Positions 6,250 to 14,151 of a stretch of 15,916 nt of DNA are shown here, one piece after another. Positions within the stretch are counted from its first letter, which is position 1; each line of letters starts with the position of its first letter. Source of the stretch: DASZZX01 sp036260415. GTDB taxonomy: Bacteria; Actinomycetota; Nitriliruptoria; Nitriliruptorales; JAHWKO01. The notes under the pieces were generated by a model. That model worked only from the letters and a program-made list of their open reading frames with translations, had not been told where the DNA came from and ran no database searches. Position numbers and translations under genes: made by a program. Location of the stretch: contig DASZZX010000064.1 of assembly GCA_036260415.1 (NCBI GenBank), forward strand, positions 1 to 15,916. Reading direction: 5' to 3'.

Positions 6250-7209
6250 CTACGTTGGGGACCCGGCGAGCTTCTCCACGAACCAGCCGTAAGTCGATTC
6301 GATCCCTTCTGCGAGCCCGATGGAGGCTTTCCAGCCGAGGGCGTTTAGCTTCGACACGTCGAGGAGTTTGCGTGGTGTGCCGTCGGGCATGGAGGTGTCG
6401 AAGACCAGCTGACCGTCCCAGCCGACCACCTGGCAGATCAGTTGGGCGAGTTCGCGGATGGAAATGTCCTCGCCCACGCCGACGTTGAGGTGCTCCTCGC
6501 CGCGGTAGTGGCGGGTGACGAATATGGTTGCGTCGGCGAGGTCGTCGACGTGGAGGAATTCGCGCCGTGGTGTGCCGGTGCCCCAGACCGTGATGGCATC
6601 CGCACCGGTGATCTTGGCGTCATGGACCTTGCGGATCAGGGCCGGTAGCACGTGGGATGTTGCCAGGTCGAAGTTGTCGTTGGGTCCGTAGAGGTTGGTG
6701 GGCATCAGCGCGGCCGCGTCCAGCCCGTACTGGCGGCGGTACATCCGGGCCAGCTCCAAAGCGGCGATCTTTGCCACCGCGTAGCCCTCGTTGGTCGTCT
6801 CAAGGGGGCCACCCAGCAGATACTCCTCGCGGATGGGCTGGGGAGCATCGCGCGGGTAGATGCACGACGAGCCCAGCACCACCACCTTGCCCACAGCGTG
6901 GCGACGACACGCCTCGATCACGTTGGCGGCGATCATCAGATTGTCGTACAGGAATGCCGCCGGGGCCCTTCGGTTGGCCTGGATGCCGCCCACCCGGGCC
7001 GCGGCAAGGAAGACGACGTCGGGGCGCACCGCCGCAACGAACCGCTCGGCTTCTGCTTGCCGCCGCAGGTCCAGCTGGCCGGAGGTGGCGGTCACCAGCT
7101 CGCCGATCGGCTCGGACCCCAGGCGCCTGACCAGCGCCGAGCCGACCAGTCCTCGGTGGCCCGCCACCCAGACCCGCCTGCCGGTCAAGTCGAATGTCTC
7201 GTTAGGCAC
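6250..7209 (-). CDS. fcl: GDP-L-fucose synthase
   Basis: This 319-aa short-chain dehydrogenase-type enzyme performs the epimerase and NADPH-reductase steps that turn GDP-4-keto-6-deoxy-mannose into GDP-L-fucose, a sugar donor for surface glycans. It has the nucleotide-binding motif GHRGLVGS (18-25), the AARVGGI segment, GSSCIYPR (113-120), the catalytic pair Y143 and K147 in NEGYAVAK, LMPTNLYGPNDNFD and the C-terminal RREFLHVDDLADA. Length matches the family (about 320). GTG 7209 is chosen because a good ribosome site lies at 7216-7221. The frame also has a TTG at 7239. The gene normally follows gmd. Here the upstream gmd is a wreck, so the substrate would have to come from another gmd. It shares orientation with the glycosyltransferase-like gene at 7752-8672, suggesting a former glycan locus. 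Confidence 0.95.
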   Translation of the reverse strand: MPNETFDLTGRRVWVAGHRGLVGSALVRRLGSEPIGELVTATSGQLDLRRQAEAERFVAAVRPDVVFLAAARVGGIQANRRAPAAFLYDNLMIAANVIEACRRHAVGKVVVLGSSCIYPRDAPQPIREEYLLGGPLETTNEGYAVAKIAALELARMYRRQYGLDAAALMPTNLYGPNDNFDLATSHVLPALIRKVHDAKITGADAITVWGTGTPRREFLHVDDLADATIFVTRHYRGEEHLNVGVGEDISIRELAQLICQVVGWDGQLVFDTSMPDGTPRKLLDVSKLNALGWKASIGLAEGIESTYGWFVEKLAGSPT

Positions 7210-7215
7210 GGGCGG

Positions 7216-7221
7216 CCTCCC
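7216..7221 (-). promoter_or_regulatory. Ribosome binding site fixing the fcl start
   Basis: On the minus strand gggagg lies 6 bases before GTG 7209, supporting that start over the TTG at 7239. The site lies in or just past the degraded 3' part of gmd, as expected for closely spaced gmd-fcl genes. Confidence 0.65.
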
Positions 7222-7239
7222 GGAACTGCTCGGCGGCAA

Positions 7240-7675
7240 TCTCCCGCGCCCTCAGCAGGGTCAGACCCTACCCGCGCCAGGTCAGCTTCCACCATGCCCT
7301 CGATCAGCTCGCCGCAAGTGATCTGGGGCCACAGCCAAGCTCCGCCTGTGCCCGCGAGGGGTCGGCACACAACCACTCGACCTCGGTGGGCCGCGGGTAA
7401 CGCGGATCCACACCACGAACGGTTCCTACGACAGGCCGACGTGGCCGAAGGCCGGCCCGCACAGCTCCCGGACCGTGTGCGAGCGGCCCGTGCCAACACG
7501 TGGTCGCGTGCGTTGTCCTGTTGCAGCATCAGCCACATCGCGGCCACGAAGTCGATGCGATTGGTGTTGAATGCGGCGCATGATCCCCGTGGACCTCGTA
7601 GCCCTTGGCAAGCAACAGCTCCGTCAGGTACGAGCCATCCTGACCGGCGATCCCGGTGATCAGTGCACGCTTGAC
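7240..7675 (-). pseudogene. gmd: GDP-mannose 4,6-dehydratase remnant with internal deletion
   Basis: Intact Gmd makes GDP-4-keto-6-deoxy-mannose from GDP-mannose. Read from 7675 on the minus strand, the remnant begins VKRALITGIAGQDGSYL and TELLLAKGYEVHG, the family N-terminus. One base shift leads to AFNTNRID, directly joined to FVAAMWLMLQQD, which lies near the C-terminal third of the enzyme. Roughly 190 codons are therefore missing. A shift then gives TGRSHTVRELC and AFGHVGLS and a TAG, another frame gives DPRYPRPTEVEWLCADPSRA, and a last one GELIEGMVEADLARV. The catalytic centre is gone. No ATG or GTG is visible at the family start position. The end point near 7240 is approximate. Confidence 0.85.
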
Positions 7676-7751
7676 GAGAGCCCCCGCCCCTGTAGTCGGA
7701 TGCATGCTAGATGAGCCTGCGCTGATGGGTGCGCTGAAGCTTCAGACGTCG

Positions 7752-8672
7752 CTACCTGTCGACGCCTTGACCTCCTCGGGCAGCCGCCGACGTACCTTCT
7801 CGACCCCTCCTGACCGGGAAGGCACCGCTGCGCCCACCCGGAGGACGTGCGTGCCTCCACACCCCCCACCTCTTGCGCAGATGTCGCCACCGCAGGTTCG
7901 GCAGGAGTGTCCCCCGTTCGGTCAGAAACCACGTGGCTGCTGAGAGCGTGTAGAAGCCCACAGTCGGTCCTGCCAATCGCCGGTTGAAGTCGGCTTCGGG
8001 ACCATCCCACGATCCATTACGGCGGCCCTGCACGTGCGAGTAGTCGTGGTCTTGGTGCACCGCAAGAACCGCTCGCGTCGCGTCGATTACGGGAATGCCC
8101 TTCCGGCGTGAGTCCGCAATGCACCAGTTGTCCCAGGCGGGTCGGCCGATCGCGAACGGCGGCATGTCGTCGAACATGCCACGGCGGAAGACGAAGTAGT
8201 CCATCCCCGTAGGTCCGTGAGGTCTCCCGACCGAATCTGCCAGCAGATGCACGCGTCGTTCCCACGACTCGTCGAAGGAGAGCGCTTCGCGGAGCGGCAC
8301 ATCCGTCCGCTCTCCCACGAGCAGGAAATCCTCGAATCGCCGAGCCGCCTTGGCCGCGGCCAGGAGTAATGAGCTGGAGAGAATGATGTCCGCGTTGACG
8401 TAGCACAGGACGTCGGAACGCGCGTGGCCCGTCGCTCGACGGAAGAGATAGTCAACACGAGGTGTCCCGAACTCGTTGCGCTCGACGTGGTCTTCGACCA
8501 CGCGTACATGCAGGCCTGCCGCAAGGTCGTGCGTGGTCCGATCCTCGGCGAAGATGAGGATCTCAATGTGCGGGTCGATCCAACGCCAGCTAGCCAACGC
8601 ATTGCGTTGAATATCTGCGATCAGGCCCCTCGAGGACTTTGGCATGGCGAAGACGGTGAGCGGCGGCGTCAT
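7752..8672 (-). CDS. Glycosyltransferase-like protein, uncharacterised family
   Basis: The 306-aa product starts at ATG 8672 with MTPPLTVFAMPKSSRG. A longer frame reaches back to 9032, but that part reads through the ISL3 end and is not protein-like. The N-terminal half looks like a nucleotide-sugar-binding GT-A fold: IEILIFAED (37-45), then SDVLCYVNADIILSSSL with an N-A-D in the place of the metal-binding DxD (93-95). The second half has conserved-looking motifs GPTGMDYFVFRRG (153-165), PPFAIGRPAWDNW (171-183) and AVHQDHDYSHV (204-214), followed by GPEADFN. The combination is known to me only from hypothetical glycosyltransferases. The acceptor is unknown. It lies upstream of gmd/fcl remnants on the same strand, so surface fucosylation or related glycan assembly is plausible. 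No membrane helix and no strong ribosome site were seen. Confidence 0.65.
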   Translation of the reverse strand: MTPPLTVFAMPKSSRGLIADIQRNALASWRWIDPHIEILIFAEDRTTHDLAAGLHVRVVEDHVERNEFGTPRVDYLFRRATGHARSDVLCYVNADIILSSSLLLAAAKAARRFEDFLLVGERTDVPLREALSFDESWERRVHLLADSVGRPHGPTGMDYFVFRRGMFDDMPPFAIGRPAWDNWCIADSRRKGIPVIDATRAVLAVHQDHDYSHVQGRRNGSWDGPEADFNRRLAGPTVGFYTLSAATWFLTERGTLLPNLRWRHLRKRWGVWRHARPPGGRSGAFPVRRGREGTSAAARGGQGVDR

Positions 8673-8862
8673 GGGTAGGGCTTCGTCAGAACGCAACCTA
8701 CCGATGCGTGCAGGTCCGATTGTGCATTCCGCTCGTCGTTCCGGGCAGGCCGCGGACGCTCGTTCTCGTTTCGGATCTGCCCCATGCCGGGACTCTACTC
8801 CATGCTGCGATCGGGAGTCTGACATCCCAGGGCCGGTAGCGCTGGAGGCAGCGCATGATCTT

Positions 8863-8894
8863 GGGTCTTCCCCTCGGTAGTGGGTGGACCCCGG
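8863..8894 (+). repeat. 32-bp IS-end-like repeat, copy 1
   Basis: It starts GGGTCTTCCCC, continues CGGTAGTGG and ends ACCCCGG. It matches 14152-14183 in the same orientation at 28 of 32 positions by hand alignment. The outer bases GGGTC/GACCC give a weak self-complementary hairpin. It is the left end of the ISL3 remnant. Confidence 0.7.
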
Positions 8895-8916
8895 TCGCGG
8901 ATGCTTGGTGAGGACA

Positions 8917-8969
8917 CGTACGGCCTCGATGCTCGAGGTGCCAACCAACCGAGCGAGCGAGGCCGTACG
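8917..8969 (+). promoter_or_regulatory. Hairpin covering the transposase start
   Basis: cgtacggcctcg (8917-8928) is the perfect complement of cgaggccgtacg (8958-8969). Inside it gctcg (8931-8935) pairs with cgagc (8950-8954). The lower stem ends one base before ATG 8971, so in mRNA it would bury the ribosome site. Such structures keep transposase synthesis low, especially in read-through transcripts. Confidence 0.5.
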
Positions 8970-8970
8970 C

Positions 8971-9822
8971 ATGAACGAACCTACCCGTGTCCAGGGGTGG
9001 AGCGAGCTGATGCTCGCCCTGCCCGAGTTCACCCTGACCCGCGCTCACGTCGGCGAGTGCGACGAGTTGGTCGCCGATGTGGAGCTGCCCGCGATGTCCA
9101 AGCCTGCATCCGCCGTGGGCTGTTCGAGCTGCACCGTGTCGACGACTGGCGCTGGCACTCGGGCCGGCACCTGCCGGTCGCGGGACGTGCCACGCGGCTG
9201 CGGTGGCGCAAGCGGCTGCTGGGCTGCATCGAGGGCTGCGGACCTTCGCCGAGCGCACCCCGTCGGTCGCGCCAGGGGCGGTGTGGTCCAAGGCGGCCGC
9301 CCGGGCGGCGGTGGCGATGTCGGCCGACAGCGTCCCGATCGAACGGATCCGTTTGGCGTTCGGCGTGGGCTGGAACACCGTGATGCGCGCGGTCGTCGCG
9401 GCGGTCGAGCTGGTCGCGCCGGTGCGGGCAACCCGGGTGGGGATCGACAAGACCGTGATGACGACCGGGCGGCTGACCACCCGTCGGCGGCAGTTCCTTG
9501 ACCGCGCTGGTGTGTTGGAAACCTCGCTGGTCGTGGCCGGGACCCAGGGGCGTGATCGGGCCGCTGCGGTGCGTCTGCTGGCCGAACACGCCCCCGACGC
9601 CCAGGTCGTCACGGTCGACCTGTTCTCCGGGTTCAAGTCCGCTGCGCCACCCTCGACGCGACCGTCGTCGCGGACGTGTTCCATCTCGTTCGCCTGGCGC
9701 TGCAGGCGCTGGCCGTGGTCCGCCGTCGCCGTCAGCAGCAGATCCACGTCCACCGTAGCCACAAGCACGGCCCGCTGTTCCGGCTGCGCCGCCTGCTGCG
9801 GCACCGGGCTACTGGCAGGTAG
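8971..9822 (+). pseudogene. ISL3-family transposase, frameshifted and 3'-truncated
   Basis: The start MNEPTRVQGWSELMLALPEF is in frame 1. Protein-like sequence then moves to frame 3 (WHSGRHLPVAGRATRLRWRK, part of the zinc-binding N-terminal region) and to frame 2 (RTFAERTPSVAPGAVW, SADSVPIERIRLAFGVGWNT and RATRVGIDKTVMTTGRL). The first catalytic Asp is in GID and the second in VTVDLFSGFKSA. A compensated pair of single-base indels lies near 9495-9530, and another shift at about 9645 leads to ATLDATVVADVFHLVRLAL and GPLFRLRRLLRHRATGR, then a stop. The C-terminal portion with the catalytic Glu is missing. The element is dead. Confidence 0.85.
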
Positions 9823-12778
9823 CAGGCGTGTACCGGAACCGATCGAGCAGGGTCGCTGGCGTGCCGTCGCCGACGACCCCGTAGGTCGTCACCGTGAGGC
9901 CGCCGTCGACGCCGAACGACAGGTGGGCGAAGTTGTGCATGCGGTTGTCGCGGATCGCCGTCCAGGATGGGGCGCGGTCGGACTTGAACGGGGAGAAGCC
10001 GGCGTTCTTGTTCGACAGCTTCCCGCCGGGTGACGACTTCACCCACACGGTGCCATCGACCCCCAGCTGGTAGCACGTCAGCGACGTGGAGGTCCGCGTG
10101 TTGGTGGTGGGCATGTCGACGAGGGGATAGCTGCGCTCGAAGGCTTGGTCGTGGGTCGACAGGACCAGCGGGACGCCGGCGCTCTCGAAGAGGGGTGCGA
10201 GCTGTGCGCGGACGTCGGCGTTGGCAGGGTGGTTTGCGCCGTCCGTGTACAGCGAGCCGTGCATGAAGGGGATGATCCAGCGGGCCCCGGCCGCCTTCGC
10301 AGCGGCGATGTCGTTGGTGATCCAGTTGAGCTGACTCTGGGAGAGGGCGCCCGACTCCTTGACGTGGAGGATCGAGACGAAGTGCACGTCGCCGACGTCG
10401 AACGAGTAGCTGCGCCTGCCGTCGTGCCCCTGCGGGGTGGGGAACCGCGCCGCCCACGGTTCGAACCCCTCCGACAGGAGGATCTCGTGGTTGCCGTAGG
10501 CCGGCATCGTTGGTGCGCGGGATGCGATCGGTTGCATCTGGTCGAACCAGGCGTCGATCGCGTCGTCCAGGGTCGCGAATCGCGTCTCCGTGTTGAAGTA
10601 GGCGAAGTCGCCGCCGGCCAGCACGAGGTCGGGGCCCATGGCGGCGATCTCGTCGCGCACCTGTCGGGTGCCGGTGGTCAGCCCGTCGGTGCGGCCATCG
10701 ATGCCGGTGTCGGCCACGAACACGACGTTGAACGCGCCACCGACGCCGGGGGCGGTACGCGCGTTGAACACCTCGCTGGGTGTCTGGTGGTCGCCCACCA
10801 GCCGGTACTGGTAGCTGGTGCCGGGCTGGAGGCCGGTCAGCGTGGCCTGGTGGAGGTGCCCGGCGGTGCCGGAGGGGCGCCTGCTGCCGGTGACCGTCTG
10901 CCACTGGGAGCTTGTTGCCTGCCGGTACTCGACCGTGGACGGCGTGTCGTCGTCCCAGGTTCGCCAGACGACCGTGAGCGTGGTGCTCGGGTCCTGCTCC
11001 CAGGCGAGGTGCACCTGGTCGGGGGCCAGCGAGGGTCGCACGTGCAGCGTCACGGTCAGGGTCGCCCCCGAGTACGCCGGATCGTTGGCCCGTGCCACGA
11101 CGGTGGCGGTGTGGGCACCCTCAGCGAGCCCGGTCGGGTCGGCGGTCAGGTTCACGTCGAGCGGCGTCGTGCCGGAGGTCGGTGAGACGGTCAGCCACGC
11201 GGCGTCGGAGCTGACGGTCATCGGCTGGGCGGAGAGGTCGTCCGCGACCGCCCGCACCGCCTCGGAGATCGGTGATCCGCCCTGGATGGCCGCCATGGAG
11301 GTGGATGTTCGCCCGAACCCGAGCGCTCCGCCGGCCACGTTGTCGACCGTGAAGGCGGCTTCCACGACGCGGGTGGTCCCGTCGGTCAGGCGCATGGCGG
11401 CGGTCAGGGTGTGGCTGCCGTCGGCCAGCTTCGTGGTGTCGTAGGCGTTGGCGAGGCGTGTGGTCGTGTTGGTGCCGCCGAGATCAAACGGGGCGTTGTT
11501 CTCCGTCTTGGTGGGCGTCCCCGACATCGCGGGGTTGTCGACGTAGAAGTCGACCGAGCTCACGCCGTCGTCGGGGCCGGTGAAGATGTAGACGTTCGCG
11601 GAGACGGCCTGCCCCTGGAGCGGTCGGGGGGTGGAGCGGTCGCTGGCTGCGCTGAGCAGGAGCGTGTAGGGCGTCTCGCCCCCCACGGTGAAGGAGACAG
11701 GGATGCTCAGATCGGAGTAGCCGGTCGTGGACGCAGTGACCGTGCCCGAGTAGTTTCCTGCCGCCAGGCCGGTCGGGTCGGCCGTGACCGTGATCGTCGC
11801 GGGTGCCGTCAGGTTGGTCGGGGACACGCTGAGCCAGCCCTGGTCCGTTGTCAGGCTCACGGTCGGGGTGCTCCCGTCGCTGGTCGACACGTCCACCGGC
11901 GCCGAGGTCGCCCCACCACCCGCCGTCGCCGACAGCGACCGGCTCGACGGCGTCGCCACCAACGACGAACAGTCCACCGGTTCACAGCCGCCGGTGTCGC
12001 CCACGGTCGCCGTCACCGAAAGCGTCCCGCTCGTCAGTCCGCTGCTGGATGCGGTCAGCGTGCCGGTGTAGGTCCCTGCAGCCAGCCCGGTCGGGTCGGC
12101 GGTCACCGAGACCAGGGTCGGAGCCGTGCCCGTGGCGGGGGATGCGGTCAGCCAGGTGGCGCTGGCCTCGATCACGAAGGTCGCAGGGTCAGCGGTGTCC
12201 ACGGTGAGGTCCACCGGTTGCGATGTGGCTGCGCCGTCCACGTCCAGGGCGAACGACAGCGAGCTCGGGCTGAAGGCGAGGCCGGGCGTCAGGTTGTCAA
12301 CGGTGAAGGTCGCGGAGACGACCGTTGCGGCGCCCTTGGTCGGTTGAACCTTGGCGGTGACCGTGTGGCTGCCGTCGGCGAGGGCCGTGGTGTCGTAGGC
12401 CAGCGCGGTGCCGTCGCTCGCGGTCCCGGCGAGGTCGAAGGGGGCGGCCTTCTCCACCTGGTACGGCGTCGTGGACATGGCCGGGTCGTCCACCCAGAAC
12501 GACACCCGCCTGACGCCGGTGTCGGTTGCCACGTACACGTACGCGCTCCCGGTGACGGTTGTGCCGTCGAGCGAGACCGGGGCGGATCGGTCCGGCGCCT
12601 TGCTCACGCGGAGGTCGTACGTCGACGCGGCCAGCGCACCTTCGCCGGCTGGGAGCCCGGTGAGGGCAGACGAGGCCAGCAAGGGCAGTAGCAGACCCCA
12701 GATCACGACCCTCAGTCGCCTGCCCGGTGCCGCGCCCGTGTGCGACCACCGCGACGGCCGGCTTCTCCCGTGCTGCAT
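9809..12778 (-). CDS. Secreted multi-domain purple-acid-phosphatase-like protein
   Basis: The 989-aa protein starts at ATG 12778 with GAGG 7 bases upstream. A signal peptide (about 20-50; VVIWGLLLPLLASSALTGL) directs export. Five beta-sandwich domains follow: type A (53-161), two BACON-like type B (167-259 and 273-365, each with a WL.VSP or WLTASP motif, TADPTGLAAG, then Y.GT), a second type A (370-480) and a third type B (486-580). Next comes a fibronectin-like PAP N-domain (586-662), then the metallophosphatase (684-989). The metal motifs are VADTG (D690), GGDFAY (D724, Y727), YGNHE (N763, H764), PFMH (H840) and STHDQAFER (H876). In the last motif, normally GHxHxYER, the second His is Gln878. 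It could hydrolyse extracellular phosphate esters, and the N-terminal domains may bind glycans or the cell surface. It has no C-terminal sorting signal. Its 3' end overlaps the ISL3 remnant by a few bases, so the natural C-terminus may be altered. Confidence 0.9.
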   Translation of the reverse strand: MQHGRSRPSRWSHTGAAPGRRLRVVIWGLLLPLLASSALTGLPAGEGALAASTYDLRVSKAPDRSAPVSLDGTTVTGSAYVYVATDTGVRRVSFWVDDPAMSTTPYQVEKAAPFDLAGTASDGTALAYDTTALADGSHTVTAKVQPTKGAATVVSATFTVDNLTPGLAFSPSSLSFALDVDGAATSQPVDLTVDTADPATFVIEASATWLTASPATGTAPTLVSVTADPTGLAAGTYTGTLTASSSGLTSGTLSVTATVGDTGGCEPVDCSSLVATPSSRSLSATAGGGATSAPVDVSTSDGSTPTVSLTTDQGWLSVSPTNLTAPATITVTADPTGLAAGNYSGTVTASTTGYSDLSIPVSFTVGGETPYTLLLSAASDRSTPRPLQGQAVSANVYIFTGPDDGVSSVDFYVDNPAMSGTPTKTENNAPFDLGGTNTTTRLANAYDTTKLADGSHTLTAAMRLTDGTTRVVEAAFTVDNVAGGALGFGRTSTSMAAIQGGSPISEAVRAVADDLSAQPMTVSSDAAWLTVSPTSGTTPLDVNLTADPTGLAEGAHTATVVARANDPAYSGATLTVTLHVRPSLAPDQVHLAWEQDPSTTLTVVWRTWDDDTPSTVEYRQATSSQWQTVTGSRRPSGTAGHLHQATLTGLQPGTSYQYRLVGDHQTPSEVFNARTAPGVGGAFNVVFVADTGIDGRTDGLTTGTRQVRDEIAAMGPDLVLAGGDFAYFNTETRFATLDDAIDAWFDQMQPIASRAPTMPAYGNHEILLSEGFEPWAARFPTPQGHDGRRSYSFDVGDVHFVSILHVKESGALSQSQLNWITNDIAAAKAAGARWIIPFMHGSLYTDGANHPANADVRAQLAPLFESAGVPLVLSTHDQAFERSYPLVDMPTTNTRTSTSLTCYQLGVDGTVWVKSSPGGKLSNKNAGFSPFKSDRAPSWTAIRDNRMHNFAHLSFGVDGGLTVTTYGVVGDGTPATLLDRFRYTPATCQ

Positions 12779-12911
12779 GTTGCCGCCTCGTCGGTGACCC
12801 TGTACCCGCGGAGCCAGGCGATGGCGGCGGGTGTCCGGCCAGGGTCGCTCGACAACCGGCGGATCCCCAGGGGCACCTGTCCACGGCGGCACTGCCGCAG
12901 GGCACCGTGGA

Positions 12912-12950
12912 GCCGGGGACCAGGGCCCCGGCATGCTTCCTATCAGGAAG
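12912..12950 (-). terminator. Two adjacent hairpins between protease and phosphatase genes
   Basis: gccgggg (12912-12918) pairs with ccccggc (12926-12932) around 7 bases. Directly beside it cttcct (12936-12941) pairs perfectly with aggaag (12945-12950) around 3 bases. They lie about 100 bases after the protease stop and 134 before the phosphatase start, and could end the protease transcript or weaken read-through. The remainder of the 269-bp gap holds no gene. Confidence 0.35.
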
Positions 12951-13047
12951 ACCCAGGAAACGTGGACCAGCTTCTGGGTGCACGACAGGCTCGTTGTCGG
13001 TGTCATCGGCCCGGTGGGGCATGCGCCGTGGCCTCCCACCTGCGCAT

Positions 13048-13929
13048 CTACTTCGGCCAGGACCTCCAGTACGCGCAGAGCCCGGACAGGTCCGCTGATA
13101 GCGGCTCCTGTCGGATGCCGGCATAGACCGGGTTCATCACCGCGTCCGGCGGCGGGCCGAAGTGCCCGAGCCCCAAGGAGTGGCCGCTCTCGTGCAACGC
13201 AACCGTCTCGACGTCAATGGCTGGTAGCGGCGAGTCGATCGCCCACGGGTGATTGGCGGCTGCCGTGCGTCGGGACCCGAAGAAGTCGTTGTAGTACACC
13301 TCGTTGAGGGCGGTGTCGAGGTAGCGATCGTTGTTGACGTCGGTGGGCTCGCCGGTGTCGGGATCGACGAAGATGAACGTCACCGAGAGCGCCAGGATGT
13401 CGCGTTGGCCCCCGCTCACCGCCTCGAAGAACTCGCCTGGCAGCCAGCCGGCTTGCACGATGTCCGCGAGGAAGGGGTCGCCCAAACGGCCGAACCCGAA
13501 GAACGAGTCGAAGATGTCCGGGCCGGAGTTGTGGTCGTCGCGTTTGAGGATAGGCGCGCTGAGGCAGTCCTGCGCGTCCCATGTCGCCAGCGCACGGTCG
13601 AGTGCTGCCTCGGTCGTCCTCGCGGAGAGGCTGCTGGATGTTCGACCGTCATCACGGTCGACGAGATAAGTGATGTTGGTGCCGTCGGCGAGCCGGCGTG
13701 AATCATTGGCCACCCAACGGAACGACTGCTGATGGATCCGGAAGGACGGGCGTCCTCCACCGATTGAGAAGAGCTCCACTGCCTCCGCGGCGAGGTTGGA
13801 CCCGCTCGCGCGCAGTTGCGCATTCACGCCGTTGAGAATGCCGGAATCTGACGGCGCAGACGCCCCCCGCGTGGGTGCTGCAAGGCCGGCCAGCGCCACG
13901 ATGACAAGGATCGCGGTACCCCGTCTCAT
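13048..13929 (-). CDS. Secreted metzincin (matrixin-like) zinc protease
   Basis: This 293-aa protein starts at ATG 13929 with GGGGAG 6 bases before it. A signal peptide (about 1-23, MRRGTAILVIVALAGLAAP) targets export. The zinc site is the full metzincin motif HESGHSLGLGHF, with ligands H246, H250 and H256 and general base E247. The Met-turn AVMNPVY has M265. Upstream, SFRWVANDSRRLADGTNITY and LDRALATWDAQDC match the N-terminal sheet and helix of matrixin-like (M10-type) catalytic domains. No PRCGxPD cysteine switch and no long propeptide are visible, so latency, if any, uses another way. C122 and C285 may form a disulfide. It has no added binding domain. Transcribed in the same direction as the phosphatase but with a 269-bp gap. 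Substrate unknown; surface or extracellular proteins are likely. Confidence 0.9.
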   Translation of the reverse strand: MRRGTAILVIVALAGLAAPTRGASAPSDSGILNGVNAQLRASGSNLAAEAVELFSIGGGRPSFRIHQQSFRWVANDSRRLADGTNITYLVDRDDGRTSSSLSARTTEAALDRALATWDAQDCLSAPILKRDDHNSGPDIFDSFFGFGRLGDPFLADIVQAGWLPGEFFEAVSGGQRDILALSVTFIFVDPDTGEPTDVNNDRYLDTALNEVYYNDFFGSRRTAAANHPWAIDSPLPAIDVETVALHESGHSLGLGHFGPPPDAVMNPVYAGIRQEPLSADLSGLCAYWRSWPK

Positions 13930-13980
13930 CAGTCACTCCCCATGGGAAGCCGCCATCTCGGCTCCGAGTGGCGTCAGATC

Positions 13981-14009
13981 CGTATAGCAGCGGCGATCGA
14001 AGGTCACAA
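13981..14009 (-). promoter_or_regulatory. Predicted sigma-70-type promoter of the metalloprotease gene
   Basis: On the minus strand TTGTGA (14009-14004) and TATACG (13986-13981) are separated by 17 bases. Each box matches 4 of 6 consensus bases. Transcription would start near 13974, giving a leader of about 45 bases. Position and spacing are good, but it is prediction only. Confidence 0.4.
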
Positions 14010-14151
14010 GGCTGTCTTCTTCGTCACGATCCTAACGGTGACCCTTCGCTGAGCACGCACCTCGGGTCTTGGCCCAACACTGGCTGAGCCCCGCCGGCCC
14101 GACGGGATTCTGTCCGATCTGATCTGACCGCCCGAACAGGGTCAGTAAGGG

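Larger units (their letters stand above)
8863..9822 (+). mobile_element. ISL3-family insertion sequence, left part only
   Basis: The element is recognised by its transposase remnant (8971-9822) and by a left end at 8863 that begins GGGTCTTCCCC, resembling the GGCTCTTC-type ends of ISL3 elements (from memory). No right end was found. Similarity to the transposase stops around 9812, at the 3' end of the phosphatase gene, so the right third was deleted or replaced. Confidence 0.65.

Noticed and set aside
8673..9032. N-terminal extension of the glycosyltransferase-like frame
   Set aside because: It runs through the ISL3 end and its translation is not protein-like; ATG 8672 begins the family-like sequence.
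8698..9804. 368-codon minus-strand frame
   Set aside because: Antisense shadow of the ISL3 transposase remnant, rich in Arg, Ala and Thr with no domain.
10460..10480. tRNA T-loop-like string ggttcgaacccc
   Set aside because: It encodes G-F-E-P within the phosphatase on the minus strand, and no acceptor or anticodon stem can be built around it.
10145..12691. Long plus-strand frames of 346 and 426 codons opposite the phosphatase
   Set aside because: Gly/Arg/Val-rich antisense shadows of the repetitive beta-sandwich and phosphatase sequence.
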